From positions 2,067,501 to 2,131,500 of the forward strand of contig NZ_CANNDN010000001.1 in NCBI RefSeq assembly GCF_947503465.1: a stretch of DNA of 64,000 nucleotides, read 5' to 3'. This DNA comes from an uncultured Tateyamaria sp. Its GTDB lineage: Bacteria; Pseudomonadota; Alphaproteobacteria; Rhodobacterales; Rhodobacteraceae. The notes below the pieces were generated by a model, which was not told the DNA's origin, searched no databases, and saw nothing but the letters and a program-made list of their open reading frames with translations. The position numbers and the translations under genes were made by a program. Shown here one piece after another: positions 33,131 through 43,487 of the stretch (within the stretch, counting starts at the first letter, position 1; each line of letters begins with the position of its first letter).

Positions 33131-35140
33131 TCATTCTGCCGCCAGCTTTTGCGCAACCGCGGACGTGACCGCGGACCGAATGTCCAGCGTCGCCGAAATC
33201 GACCCCTTGCGCCCATCCTCATAGGTCACCTCGGTCTTGGTCGAGACCTCGGAAGATCCATCATACAGCGCCGCGATGATGTCTGCATATTTCTCCTCGA
33301 TGATGCGGCGGCGCACCTTCCGCGTCCGGGTCAATTCGCCATCATCGGCATCCAGTTCCTTGTGCAGGACGACAAAGCGGTGCACCTGGCAGCCCGACAG
33401 CATCTCGTCCTCGGACACTGACCTGTTCACCTCTTCCACATGCTCGGTGATCGTCGACAACACCTGCGGATGCTGCGCCAGTTCCTGGTACGACCCGTAC
33501 CCGATATTGTTCCGCTCGGCCCAGTTGCCGACCGCTGTCAGGTCGATGTTGATGAACGCCGTGCATTCCTCACGCCCGTTGCCAAAGACCACGGCCTCCA
33601 GGATGTTGGGGAAAAACTTTAGCTTGTTCTCAACATATTTGGGCGCAAACAGCGCCCCCGACGCCATCTGCCCCACATCCTTGGCCCGGTCGATGATCCG
33701 CAGATGCCCGGTGTCTTCCTCGATGAACCCGGCATCCCCGGTGGCGACCCAACCGTCGGCATCCTTGGTCCCGGCGGTGCTTTCGGGGTTCTTGTAATAT
33801 TCCACGAACACACCGGGCGAACGATAGAACACCTCGCCATTGGGCTCGATCTTCAACTCGACCCCGGGGCATTTCACGCCCACGGTGTCGCTGCGCACCT
33901 CGCCATCGGGCTGCGCGGTGATGAACACCGTGGCTTCGGTCTGGCCGTAAAGCTGTTTCAGATTTATGCCCAATGACCGATAGAAATCAAAGATTTCCGG
34001 TCCAATCGCCTCACCCGCCGTATACCCCACGCGCACGCGGCTGAAGCCAAGCGTGTTCTTCAGCGGGCCATAGACCATCAACTCGCCCAGGGCATATTTC
34101 AACCGGTCCCCAAGGCCGACGGATTTGCCATCCAGGATCGCCGGACCAACCTTGCGCGCATGATCCATGAAATAGCGGAACATCTTCTGCTTGAAGACCC
34201 CCGCGTCCTCCATCCGGATCATCACGTTTGTAAGCTGCATCTCGAACACACGCGGCGGGGCAAAATAATAGGTCGGCCCGATCTCGCGTAGATCGACATG
34301 CATTGTGTCGGCACTTTCGGGGCAGTTGGTGCAAAAGCCCGACCACAGCGCCTGACCAACCGAAAAGATGAAATCGCCCACCCACGCCATGGGCAGATAG
34401 GCCAGAATGTCATCTGACTGCCGCAACCCGTCAAATTCCGAAGACGATTTCGACGTCTCGATCACATTGCGGTTCGACAGCACCACGCCCTTGGGTTTGC
34501 CCGTCGTCCCCGATGTGTAAAGCATCACGCATGTGCTGTCGTAATCCAGCGCTGCAATGCGTTTTGCCATCTCGGGCGCCAGTTCGTCGCGCTTGGCCCG
34601 GCCTGCATCCTGAACGTGACTGTACTGATGCAGTTTCGAATGATCGTATTTTCGCAATCCGCGCGGATCGAGATAGATCATCTGCTCGAAGTCAGGCAGT
34701 TGCCCCTGCACTTCGATCACCTTGTCGACCTGTTCCTGATCCCCCGCGATGACAAAGCGCGCACCGGAATGATCAAGTGTATAGGCCATCTCTTCGGCTG
34801 CCGCGTCCTGATAAAGCGGCACCGGGATTGCACCTGCCATTTGCGCGGACATCATCGACCAATACAGGTACGGGCGATTGCGCCCGATCACCGCGATATG
34901 GTCACCGGGTTTGACGCCCAGATCTATCAGGCCAAGCGCCAGCGCCTCGACCTCTTCCAGCGTTTCCGTCCAGGTCCAGCTTTGCCAGATCCCGAATTCC
35001 TTTTCGCGATAGGCCGGGGCCGATCCAAATTCCCTGGCATTTCGGTGTAACAGCGCCGGAACGGACACAAGCCCGTGCGCGCCTTCAGGCGACTTCGTCA
35101 CGAATTTTCCTCCCGAACGCGCCCCGTATCCCGAGGTCAC
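33131..35140 (-). CDS. Long-chain acyl-CoA synthetase-like AMP-forming ligase
   Basis: The 669-residue protein is a full-length FadD15-type ligase. The ATP-phosphate loop YTSGTTGKPKG, the YGQTEATVF motif, the TGDAGFIEE motif and the closing RIIDRAKD segment are all intact. It forms acyl-AMP and then acyl-CoA. It is the first gene of the liv-type cluster, so it probably activates the imported acid; chain length cannot be read from the sequence. Confidence 0.92.
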   Translation of the reverse strand: MTSGYGARSGGKFVTKSPEGAHGLVSVPALLHRNAREFGSAPAYREKEFGIWQSWTWTETLEEVEALALGLIDLGVKPGDHIAVIGRNRPYLYWSMMSAQMAGAIPVPLYQDAAAEEMAYTLDHSGARFVIAGDQEQVDKVIEVQGQLPDFEQMIYLDPRGLRKYDHSKLHQYSHVQDAGRAKRDELAPEMAKRIAALDYDSTCVMLYTSGTTGKPKGVVLSNRNVIETSKSSSEFDGLRQSDDILAYLPMAWVGDFIFSVGQALWSGFCTNCPESADTMHVDLREIGPTYYFAPPRVFEMQLTNVMIRMEDAGVFKQKMFRYFMDHARKVGPAILDGKSVGLGDRLKYALGELMVYGPLKNTLGFSRVRVGYTAGEAIGPEIFDFYRSLGINLKQLYGQTEATVFITAQPDGEVRSDTVGVKCPGVELKIEPNGEVFYRSPGVFVEYYKNPESTAGTKDADGWVATGDAGFIEEDTGHLRIIDRAKDVGQMASGALFAPKYVENKLKFFPNILEAVVFGNGREECTAFINIDLTAVGNWAERNNIGYGSYQELAQHPQVLSTITEHVEEVNRSVSEDEMLSGCQVHRFVVLHKELDADDGELTRTRKVRRRIIEEKYADIIAALYDGSSEVSTKTEVTYEDGRKGSISATLDIRSAVTSAVAQKLAAE

Positions 35141-35292
35141 GCATGATCGCTTAGACGATTCTTACTGTGCCTAAGGATGTTGTTCGCACGCTGCGCGTCA
35201 ACTTTTTCCTGATGTTTTCCCAATCCTTACGAATTGTAACAGCGCCCCCGCCCCCGTTGTGCGCACGCCAAATCCAATGCTAGCCATGAAGG

Positions 35293-37185
35293 ATGGCACA
35301 GGATCACACGGCATCCCTGACGGCTTCGGGCCTGAATCTGATCGCGCAGGCACTGACGATCTATGACCGCGATCTGCGTCTTGCCGTGTGCAACGCCCCC
35401 TTTCAGCAGATGTTCGACCTGCCCGACGCGCTGGTCACGCCCGGATCGACCTTTCGCGAAACGATCACCCATCTGGCACGGCGGGGCGAATACGGTCCGA
35501 TCGACGATCTCGACACATTCGTGCAGGAACGTGTCGACCAGGCGCTTGCGTTTGAACCGCATTACATGGAACGCACCCGCGCCAATGGCCGCACCATCAG
35601 CGTCGAAGGTTCGCCCCTCCCGCAGGGAGGCTGGGTCACCGTTTACACGGACATCTCGCACACCAAGGCGCAAGAGGCGCTGCTGCGCGCCCGCGCCACG
35701 GAACTGAGCGATCAGGTTCTGCAACATACCGAAGCGTTGAGTTCGACAAACCGCCAGCTTGCCGCAACCGTATCCGCCCTCGAAGAGGCCAAGCGTCAAC
35801 TGACCGAAACAGAGGCACGCACCCGTCTTACGACCGAGATGATGCCCGCCCATATCGCCCACGTGGATGCATCGGGCCACTACACATATTCCAACAGACG
35901 GCTCAGCACGGTGATTCCGAACCGCCCGTCAGAGATTGTGGGCGAACATATCTCTGACGCCTTGGGTGCCTTTGCCTATGGCCGTATCGCGTCCAACCTT
36001 GCACGGGCGTATCAGGGTGAGGCATCGGTTTTCGAATTCACCGACGAGGCCAGCGCCAGACGCATACGTGTGTCGTTCACGCCCGAAGCGTCTGGCGGCG
36101 TCTACATCCTGTCCATGGATATCACCGAGGAAACCCAGGCCCGCGTCGCCCTGCAGCAAAACCGTCGGCGCACGCTGGCGGCGCAGATGACGTCCGGCAT
36201 GGCACACGACTTTTCCAACTTGCTGACAATCATTCTTGGCCTGCAATCCAAACTTTCGCGTATGGACGATCTGCCCCAGGGCGCGACCGACCTGATCGAC
36301 GGCACCCTGTCCGCCGCCCGGCGGGGCGGAGAGCTGTTGAACGCGATCGCCGACATGACCGCAGGTCGCGCCATGCGCCCTGCGGCCACGGACATCGAAA
36401 CCTTGCTGGGCGACGTCACGACCATGGCTCAATCCACCCTGCCGCCGGGCCTGACCCTCAGCACATTCACCACGGTGACAGGCCCCCACATGCTTGATCC
36501 CGGCCTGGTCAAGGACAGCCTGTTGAACCTTGTCCTGAACGCCCGCGACGCCTGTGGGACGGCCGGCCAGATCACACTCACGGCCCGTCCCGTCCACGAC
36601 ACCTGGCTCGAGTTTACCGTCACCGACAGCGGCCCCGGCTTTTCGAACGAGGCGCTCGAACACGGCTTTGATCCCTTCTTTACCACCAAAGGGTCCGAAG
36701 GGTCGGGTATGGGCCTGCCGATGGTCTATGACATGACCAAGCGCGCGGGCGGCGACCTGAAGTTGGGCAACGGAGATGTGGGCGCACAGGTCCGCCTGCG
36801 CCTACCGCTGCGCCCCGCCCCGCAACTGGCCGGCGCGCTTGTCCTGCTGGTCGAGGATGACCCCGACTTGCGCCAACACTACCGCGACCTCTTGATGAGC
36901 ATGGGACACGCCGTCATCGAGGCGGCAGGTGTGGACGAAGCGGTCGCGCTGACTGCTGACCTTCCCGACATCGGCCTTGTCCTGTCGGACATCAACCTCG
37001 GCTCCGGCACACGCACCGGCATCGACCTGGCCACGCAGTTGAACGGCACCCTGCCCGTGATCCTGATGACCTCCCTCTTGCCCAATGACCCAACCTTCCA
37101 GATGGCCACCCGCGCCGCGCCGGTCCTGCGCAAACCATTCGAAGCGTCCGACCTCGCGGCCCTCCTGCAGGCAGACGCCGCATGA
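35293..37185 (+). CDS. Hybrid sensor histidine kinase/response regulator with two PAS domains
   Basis: The 630-residue cytosolic protein has no membrane helix. PAS domain 1 (about 10-125) is joined by a coiled coil (about 130-180) to PAS domain 2 (about 190-285). The phospho-accepting histidine is His305 in MAHDFSNLL. The ATPase domain (about 345-510) shows NLVLNARDA and GSGMGLPM. A C-terminal receiver domain has the acceptor Asp566 in LSDINLG. It overlaps the response regulator by 4 bases (ATGA). The signal is unknown; PAS domains suggest redox, light or a small ligand. Confidence 0.93.
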   Translation: MAQDHTASLTASGLNLIAQALTIYDRDLRLAVCNAPFQQMFDLPDALVTPGSTFRETITHLARRGEYGPIDDLDTFVQERVDQALAFEPHYMERTRANGRTISVEGSPLPQGGWVTVYTDISHTKAQEALLRARATELSDQVLQHTEALSSTNRQLAATVSALEEAKRQLTETEARTRLTTEMMPAHIAHVDASGHYTYSNRRLSTVIPNRPSEIVGEHISDALGAFAYGRIASNLARAYQGEASVFEFTDEASARRIRVSFTPEASGGVYILSMDITEETQARVALQQNRRRTLAAQMTSGMAHDFSNLLTIILGLQSKLSRMDDLPQGATDLIDGTLSAARRGGELLNAIADMTAGRAMRPAATDIETLLGDVTTMAQSTLPPGLTLSTFTTVTGPHMLDPGLVKDSLLNLVLNARDACGTAGQITLTARPVHDTWLEFTVTDSGPGFSNEALEHGFDPFFTTKGSEGSGMGLPMVYDMTKRAGGDLKLGNGDVGAQVRLRLPLRPAPQLAGALVLLVEDDPDLRQHYRDLLMSMGHAVIEAAGVDEAVALTADLPDIGLVLSDINLGSGTRTGIDLATQLNGTLPVILMTSLLPNDPTFQMATRAAPVLRKPFEASDLAALLQADAA

Positions 37186-37883
37186 CCGGAGCCCTTGTCA
37201 CCATCCTTGATGACGAACCGGCGATCCGCAGGATTCTGGCCGACGCGCTGGAAGAGGCGGGGTTCCGCACCCTCTCCTTCTCGCGTGCCTCTGCGTTCGA
37301 AGCGGCGCTGAAAACCCACAAACCCGACGTCTGCCTCGTGGATCTCGGTCTGCCCGACACCGATGGCCTGACGCTTGTGCACAAGCTGGCGTTGGAACAA
37401 GGCGCTGCCGTCATCATCATCTCGGGACGTGCCCAGGTCCAGGACCGGGTCACGGGCCTCGAACTCGGGGCCGACGACTACATCATCAAACCCTTCGACC
37501 CGGCCGAGGTGGTGGCGCGCATTCGCGTCCGCCTGCGCACACCCAAGTCTACGGCGCAAACCGGTCAGATCGCCCATTTCAACGGCTGGACCGCTTCGTT
37601 CGACAGCTACACATTGACCGACGACCAAGGCTCGGAAACCCCCTTCTCCCACGCAGAAGGCGAAGTGCTGCGTCTCTTCCTCGACGCGCCCAAACGACTG
37701 ATCAGCCGGGCCCAAATGCAGGAAATGCTGGGCGGCGGCGCAGGCGACAGCTTTGACCGGGCCATGGACGTGCGCATCAGCCGACTGCGTACCAAGCTGC
37801 GCGAAGACCCCAAGAACCCCCGCCTGATCAAGACGATCTACGGCGCGGGCTACATCTTTCTGGGCGATGTGCAGTGGACATGA
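37182..37883 (+). CDS. OmpR/PhoB-type response regulator
   Basis: The 233-residue protein has an N-terminal receiver domain with the phospho-acceptor Asp54 in CLVDLGLPD and a Lys in IIKPFDP. The C-terminal winged-helix DNA-binding domain (about 135-230) ends LIKTIYGAGYIF, the classic OmpR-family recognition region. It is translationally coupled to the hybrid kinase. The target genes are not known; the WGR gene just downstream may be one. Confidence 0.95.
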   Translation: MTGALVTILDDEPAIRRILADALEEAGFRTLSFSRASAFEAALKTHKPDVCLVDLGLPDTDGLTLVHKLALEQGAAVIIISGRAQVQDRVTGLELGADDYIIKPFDPAEVVARIRVRLRTPKSTAQTGQIAHFNGWTASFDSYTLTDDQGSETPFSHAEGEVLRLFLDAPKRLISRAQMQEMLGGGAGDSFDRAMDVRISRLRTKLREDPKNPRLIKTIYGAGYIFLGDVQWT

Positions 37884-37910
37884 CACTTCAACCTATGCAA
37901 GAATTACACC

Positions 37911-38132
37911 ATGGTTGAAGCGCTTCTCTACCGCAGCGACGATGCCCGGTTCTACCGGGTCGAAATCACGCTGAACCTGTTTGCCGAAGCGTCCGTCGTG
38001 ATCGAATGGGGCATCAGGGGCGGTCAACCCTGCCGCCAAATTACGTGCCACAGCGACCTGCGCGCGGCATCTACTGCCGCAGACCGTTACCGGCGGCGCG
38101 CACTCAGCCGCGGCTATGCGCGCGCAGGCTAA
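37911..38132 (+). CDS. Stand-alone WGR domain protein
   Basis: The 73-residue protein is essentially a single WGR domain. The defining motif appears as EWGIRGG, preceded by [11 protein letters not shown] and followed by basic residues. WGR domains are named from poly(ADP-ribose) polymerases and are often found alone in bacteria, where they may bind nucleic acid. It follows the two-component genes by 27 bases and overlaps the convergent amidohydrolase by 4 bases. Confidence 0.8.
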   Translation: MVEALLYRSDDARFYRVEITLNLFAEASVVIEWGIRGGQPCRQITCHSDLRAASTAADRYRRRALSRGYARAG

Positions 38133-39319
38133 AGCCCGGCCGCATGGGCAAGCACACGCAGCCCGGCAACCAGATCATCCTCGTCGGTGTCTTCCTCGAA
38201 CGCATGGCTGATGCCCCCGATGGAGGGCACAAACAGCATCGCCACCGGCATGCACCGCGCCACATTGGTGGCGTCATGCAGGGCACCTGATGGCATGCGC
38301 CGCCACATCCCCGGCGCGACGACCTCGGCCCCGGCCTCCAGACGCGCGCGCAACCCGGCATCCATCGCCACAGGGTCCAACCCCAGCAACGGCCCCGACT
38401 GAACCCCCAACGCCATCTCTGCGGTGACGGCGGCCAACGTCTCTTCGATGACCGTCTCCATGCGTGCCAGCCGGTCCATTTCCGCATCGCGCCACTGCAT
38501 CGAAAACCGCACCTGGCCCGGCACAATCGAAGACGCGTTGGGGGCCACCGCGACATGGCCGATGGTCCAAACGGACTGCGGGGTCACCACATTGCGCAGC
38601 CGATCATTCAGACGGCAGGAAAAGGCCACAAGCCCCTGAAACGCATCCCGGCGCAGTGCCATGGCGGTGGTGCCGGCGTGGTTTTGTTGCCCGGTCAAGG
38701 TGATGGTACGATCCCGAATGCCCACAATATCCGTAACAACGCCAATCTGCTCATCCGCCGTATCCAGCGTCGCACCCTGTTCAATGTGCAATTCGATAAA
38801 TCCGGTGAATCGCGCGGGATCAACCGGCCCGCCCGCACGGTCCCCCACAATCCGGCGGGCCGCACCCAGCGTGACACCCTCGTGATCCACCAGCGCATCC
38901 GCCTCGACCTGCGACAGCCCACCGGTCCACACGTTGGACCCGGTGGTCACGCCATACCGGCCCTCCTCGTCCTGAAAGGACACCACGGAAATCGCCGGTC
39001 CACCGGACTCGATACTGGCGCGGGCCACCTCCAGCGCGGCAATCACGCCCAGCGCGCCATCCAGCCACCCACCTTGCGGTTGGCTGTCCGAATGTGACCC
39101 CAACAACAGCGAAGGTCCGTCGGCCAAGCCGAAAAGGTTGCCCATCGCGTCAAAATGAGGCTGCAATCCGGCCTCCACCATGCGGCCCGCCAACCAGTCC
39201 CGCGCCGCCATGTCAGCCTCGGAATAGGCAGGGCGCACAACACCCTTGCCCTCGCCTGCCGCGCCAAAAGCGCGCAACGCGTGCAAATCGGCCAAGAACC
39301 GCCCCGGTTGCAGCGCCAT
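38129..39319 (-). CDS. M20-family amidohydrolase (hydantoinase/carbamoylase type)
   Basis: The 396-residue enzyme is of the N-carbamoyl-L-amino-acid hydrolase/ureidoglycolate-type zinc family. Metal-site segments are visible: [18 protein letters not shown], the FQDEEGRYG catalytic pair and ELHIEQG, with [14 protein letters not shown] later. The reaction could be on a carbamoyl amino acid or an allantoate derivative; allantoate amidohydrolase is in the same family, and purine-degradation genes occur later in the window. ATG 39319 is chosen because the upstream part is repeat DNA. Confidence 0.88.
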   Translation of the reverse strand: MALQPGRFLADLHALRAFGAAGEGKGVVRPAYSEADMAARDWLAGRMVEAGLQPHFDAMGNLFGLADGPSLLLGSHSDSQPQGGWLDGALGVIAALEVARASIESGGPAISVVSFQDEEGRYGVTTGSNVWTGGLSQVEADALVDHEGVTLGAARRIVGDRAGGPVDPARFTGFIELHIEQGATLDTADEQIGVVTDIVGIRDRTITLTGQQNHAGTTAMALRRDAFQGLVAFSCRLNDRLRNVVTPQSVWTIGHVAVAPNASSIVPGQVRFSMQWRDAEMDRLARMETVIEETLAAVTAEMALGVQSGPLLGLDPVAMDAGLRARLEAGAEVVAPGMWRRMPSGALHDATNVARCMPVAMLFVPSIGGISHAFEEDTDEDDLVAGLRVLAHAAGL

Positions 39320-39328
39320 GCCCCACCC

Positions 39329-39390
39329 CTTCTTCTGGCTGAAAATACTTTCGGGGAGTTTGAGGGGCAGACAGCCCCTCATCAACAAAA
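39329..39390 (+). repeat. Dispersed intergenic repeat, copy 1
   Basis: CTTCTTCTGGCTGAAAATAC is followed about 20 bases later by a GAGGGGC/GCCCCTC hairpin. Related copies at 46206-46256 and 61102-61165 share the block CTTCTTCYGRCTGAAAATAC and a GGGGC-type stem. A weaker relative may lie at 26761-26780. Confidence 0.7.
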
Positions 39391-39424
39391 ATGAATCGCG
39401 CGCGCCGTCAGGCGCACATTCGGA

Positions 39425-42190
39425 TCACTCCGCCGCCACCGCACCGGCAACAGCCTCGACACGCACGGCCGAAAACTTGAATTCCGGGATCTTGCCATAA
39501 GGATCAACCGCCGGGTTGGTCAGGATGTTTGCCGCCGCCTCGACATAGGCAAAGGGCAGGAACACCATGTCCGGGGAAACAGCGCGATCTTCCCGCGCCA
39601 TGATCTCGATGGACCCTCGCTTGGTTGTCAGCCGGACCATTCCGCCTGCCGAAATCCCCAATGTGCGCAGGGTGGACGGATGCAGCGAACAATTCGCCTC
39701 AGGCTCCACCGCGTCCAGAACCGACGCGCGGCGGGTCATCGACCCCGTATGCCAGTGTTCAAGCTGCCGTCCCGTGGTCAGGATCATCGGATATTCGGCA
39801 TCGGGTACATCATCGGGCGCGATGACAGCTGCGGGGGTAAACCGGGCGCGCCCGTCCGGCCGCGGGAATCCGTCTCCAAAGACAATCGCCTGTCCCGGAT
39901 CCTCCGGCGACAACGACGGATAGGTGACGGCATTCTGCCCCTCCAGACGCTCCCAGGTGATGTTGTTCAGCGACTTCATGTTCAACTTCATTTCGGCAAA
40001 CACATCCGCCGGGCTTTCATAGGACCACCCCAGACCAAGCCGTTTCGCCAGTTCCACCTCGATCCACCAATCTTCCCTGGCCTCACCGGGCGGGGGCACC
40101 GCGGGCCGGCCCATCTGCACCTGACGGTTCGTGTTGGTCACGGTCCCCGTCTTTTCGGCAAAGGCCGATGCGGGCAGGATCACATCGGCATAATTCGCCG
40201 TTTCGGTGATGAAAATATCCTGCACCACCAGGTGATCGAGCTTGGCCAGCGCATCGCGCGCATGTTCCACGTCCGGGTCCGACATGGCCGGGTTTTCCCC
40301 CAGAATATACATTGCCTTGATCTCGCCCGCGTGGACCGCATCCATGATCTCGGTCACGGTCAAACCCTTTTCGCTGGAAAAGTCCCCCGATCCCCAAACA
40401 TCCGTAAAGGCCGACCGCACACCATCGTCCGTCACCGTCTGGTAATCCGGCAGGAACATCGGGATCAGCCCGGCATCTGAGGCGCCCTGCACATTGTTCT
40501 GCCCGCGCAGCGGATGCAGTCCGGCGCCGGGCCGCCCCACCTGGCCGCACATCAGCGCCAGCGATATCAGGCAGCGCGAATTGTCGGTGCCATGAATGTG
40601 CTGGCTGACACCCATGCCCCAGAAAATCATCGCCGACTTGGCGCCGGCAAAGGTCCGCGCCACATCGCGCAGCACCTCCGCCTCGATCCCGCAAATCTCG
40701 GCCATCTTCTCAGGTGCAAACCCTTCCAGATGCACCTTCTCCGCCTCCCAATTCTCGGTATAGGCGTCGATATACTGCTGGTCGTACAGACCTTCCTCCA
40801 CGATCACATGGCAAATCGCGTTCAGCATCGACACATCGGCGCCGGGCCGGAACTGCAGCATATGGCTGGCAAAACGCTTCAGCGCCTGGCCCCGCGGGTC
40901 CATGACAATCAGCTTGCCACCGCGCTTGGTAAACTGCTTGAAATAGGTCGCCGCCACCGGGTGGTTCTCGATCGGGTTGCAGCCAATCGCAATCGCCACA
41001 TCCGCATTCTCGATCTCGTTGAACGTCGCGGTCACCGCGCCCGACCCCACGTTCTCCATCAGCGCCGCCACGGAACTCGCGTGGCACAACCGCGTGCAGT
41101 GATCGACGTTGTTGTGACCAAACCCCTGCCGGATCAACTTCTGAAACAGGTACGCCTCTTCGTTGGTGCACTTGGCAGACCCAAAGCCCGCCACCTCGCG
41201 CCCGCGCCCCTTCATGCCACGCGCGGCAAAATCCAGCGCCTCATCCCAGGACGCCTCGCGAAAGTGCGTCGACCAGTCGCCGGGATCCACGTTCAATCCC
41301 TTGGCAGGCGCGTCCTCGCGCCGGATCAGCGGCTTGGTCAGGCGGTGATCGTGGTGGATGTAGTCAAAACCAAACCGCCCCTTCACACACAGCCGCCCCT
41401 CGTTCGCAGGACCATTGATGCCCTCGACATATTTCACGCGACCATCCTTCACTTTCAGCGAAATCTGGCAGCCCACGCCGCAGAACGGGCAGATACTCTC
41501 GACCTCATTATCGAAATCGGCACTGTCGCCCACCTGCTGATCATCCACGACGGTCGATGGCATCAGAGCGCCGGTCGGGCAGGCTTGCACGCATTCACCA
41601 CAGGCCACGCAGGTGCTGTCGCCCATCGGGTCCGCCATATCAAAGGTCGGGTAGGCATCATGCCCCCGCCCCGACATGCCGATGACGTCATTGACCTGAA
41701 CCTCGCGGCAGGCCCGCACACACAGGCCGCATTGAATGCAGGCATCCAGGTTCACGGACATCGCCACATGGCTGTCGTCCAAAAGCGGAATGCGCCCCTC
41801 TTCAAGTTTCGGAAACCGGCTTTCGGTCACGCCGTTCAGGTCTGCCATATCCCAAAGATGCGCAGACTTGTCATGCGCCACATCCCGCTCCGGCTGGTCG
41901 GCCACCAGCATCTCGACCACCATCTTGCGCGCATTTTCGGCGCGCGCCGAATTGGTCGTGACAACCATCCCGTCCGAGGGTTCGCGAATACAGGACGCGG
42001 CCAGCACCCGCTCGCCCTCGATCTCGACCATACACGCGCGGCAGTTCCCATCGGGGCGGTATCCCGGCGCTGGCTTGTGGCACAGATGCGGGATCACCAG
42101 GCCACGGCCGTTGGCCACCTCCCAGATGGTCATGCCTGCCTCGGCCTGCACTTCTTGGCCATCCAACGTGAATGTCACCGTGTCCGTCAT
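39425..42190 (-). CDS. fdhA: Formate dehydrogenase alpha subunit (molybdopterin, multi-FeS)
   Basis: The 921-residue protein contains, in order, an N-terminal 2Fe-2S domain (with HLCH and GNCRACMVEIEG), a His-Cys3 4Fe-4S region, a double 4Fe-4S ferredoxin domain (two Cys-x2-Cys-x2-Cys runs), a further 4Fe-4S site (CPFCGVGC) and the large molybdenum bis-MGD domain. Cys369 in CTRLCHASS is the expected metal ligand. It matches soluble NAD-linked FdsA-type enzymes, but no flavin/NADH subunits (FdsB/FdsG) or FdhD are adjacent. Confidence 0.92.
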   Translation of the reverse strand: MTDTVTFTLDGQEVQAEAGMTIWEVANGRGLVIPHLCHKPAPGYRPDGNCRACMVEIEGERVLAASCIREPSDGMVVTTNSARAENARKMVVEMLVADQPERDVAHDKSAHLWDMADLNGVTESRFPKLEEGRIPLLDDSHVAMSVNLDACIQCGLCVRACREVQVNDVIGMSGRGHDAYPTFDMADPMGDSTCVACGECVQACPTGALMPSTVVDDQQVGDSADFDNEVESICPFCGVGCQISLKVKDGRVKYVEGINGPANEGRLCVKGRFGFDYIHHDHRLTKPLIRREDAPAKGLNVDPGDWSTHFREASWDEALDFAARGMKGRGREVAGFGSAKCTNEEAYLFQKLIRQGFGHNNVDHCTRLCHASSVAALMENVGSGAVTATFNEIENADVAIAIGCNPIENHPVAATYFKQFTKRGGKLIVMDPRGQALKRFASHMLQFRPGADVSMLNAICHVIVEEGLYDQQYIDAYTENWEAEKVHLEGFAPEKMAEICGIEAEVLRDVARTFAGAKSAMIFWGMGVSQHIHGTDNSRCLISLALMCGQVGRPGAGLHPLRGQNNVQGASDAGLIPMFLPDYQTVTDDGVRSAFTDVWGSGDFSSEKGLTVTEIMDAVHAGEIKAMYILGENPAMSDPDVEHARDALAKLDHLVVQDIFITETANYADVILPASAFAEKTGTVTNTNRQVQMGRPAVPPPGEAREDWWIEVELAKRLGLGWSYESPADVFAEMKLNMKSLNNITWERLEGQNAVTYPSLSPEDPGQAIVFGDGFPRPDGRARFTPAAVIAPDDVPDAEYPMILTTGRQLEHWHTGSMTRRASVLDAVEPEANCSLHPSTLRTLGISAGGMVRLTTKRGSIEIMAREDRAVSPDMVFLPFAYVEAAANILTNPAVDPYGKIPEFKFSAVRVEAVAGAVAAE

Positions 42191-42341
42191 CGCGCACGTC
42201 TCCCTGATAGTGCGCCTGTTCTAGCGTGCCCGCAGCGCGCAAAGGACTCCCAATCCCGACACGACGCCCCGGTTTTGCGCCACCCAGGTTTCCGATGGGC
42301 AACCATTGCTCCCCCAAGGCAACTCGGGGTAGCGATGCGCC

Positions 42342-43385
42342 ATGCTTGCCCGCCCCTCAGCCCACAACCTGCGTATCACCTGCCAGACCCTGATCATCGG
42401 GGGCATCGGCGCAGCCATTGCCGAAGCGATGAACGCGCCCATCGCCGTGCTTACCGGGCCTGCGCTGTTGGTCAGTCTCGCCGCGCTGGGGGGCCTGCGC
42501 ACCGGTATCGACGATACCGTGCGCAACCTGATCTTCCTGCTGGTCGGTGTCTCTATCGGCAGCGGAGTCGACGCATCCGCGACCCAGGCGATGCTGCGCT
42601 GGCCCTTCGCATTTGCCGCTCTGGGCGTCATGCTTTGGGCCACGCTCTGGCTCTGCGGGCAAATCCTGCACCGGGGGTTTGGCCTGGACAGGCGCAGCGC
42701 CTATCTTGCCGCGGCACCTGGACATCTGAGCTTTGTGGTGGGGTTGTCCACGGGCCTGAACCTCGACACAACGCGCATCGTCGTTATCCAATCGGTGCGC
42801 CTTCTTGCACTGACCCTGAGCGTCCCGGCAATCGCCCTGGGCTTTGGACTGGAACTGACAGGACAGGTCCTGCCACCGGGCGATCCCATGGCATGGACCG
42901 ATCTGGGCCTCCTCTTGTTCGCGGGCCTCGCGCTTGGCTATGCACTGGACAAGATCGGACTTCCCGCACCTCTGCTGATCGGCGGCATGTTGGCCTCCGC
43001 GTTCGGGCACGCCAGCGACATCACACCCGGGGTCATGCATCCATGGCTCAGCTATGCTGGGCTGATGACGGTCGGTACGCTTATCGGGGCCCGGTTCAAC
43101 GGGATCACGCGCAAGGCCCTTGCAAGCTCGCTTGTCGCCGGGCTCACGGTCACGACGCTCACAGTGCTGATGGCGCTGGCCGCAGCCCTCCCGGTGGCCT
43201 ATGCGCTCGGCTTCGACCCGACCCACGTGCTGATTGCCTTTGCGCCGGGGGGCCTGGAAACGATGATCGCCATGGGTGTCGTCCTGGGTGCCAACCCCGG
43301 CTTTGTTGCTGCCGCCCATGTCACACGACTGCTTTTCCTGACCGCCCTCCTCCCTGCCTTCGTGGGTCGCCTGAAACGCGCCTGA
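42342..43385 (+). CDS. AbrB-family membrane protein (COG3180)
   Basis: The 347-residue protein has about ten helices in two similar halves, as in the AbrB_dup family, once labelled putative ammonia monooxygenases. Conserved PPG-like loops occur as YLAAAPGHLSFV and FAPGGLETMI. The function is unproven; regulators of carboxylate or aidB expression have been proposed for relatives. It is transcribed divergently from fdhA with about 150 bases between them. Confidence 0.85.
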   Translation: MLARPSAHNLRITCQTLIIGGIGAAIAEAMNAPIAVLTGPALLVSLAALGGLRTGIDDTVRNLIFLLVGVSIGSGVDASATQAMLRWPFAFAALGVMLWATLWLCGQILHRGFGLDRRSAYLAAAPGHLSFVVGLSTGLNLDTTRIVVIQSVRLLALTLSVPAIALGFGLELTGQVLPPGDPMAWTDLGLLLFAGLALGYALDKIGLPAPLLIGGMLASAFGHASDITPGVMHPWLSYAGLMTVGTLIGARFNGITRKALASSLVAGLTVTTLTVLMALAAALPVAYALGFDPTHVLIAFAPGGLETMIAMGVVLGANPGFVAAAHVTRLLFLTALLPAFVGRLKRA

Positions 43386-43487
43386 TCCATCCTTCATTTC
43401 ACCGAATAAACCGCCGCGGCAGGCGCCCGCACTTTCCACCCACAGCGCCGTGGCCTAGAACGAAAGAAACACCCGTCAAAGGCCCCC

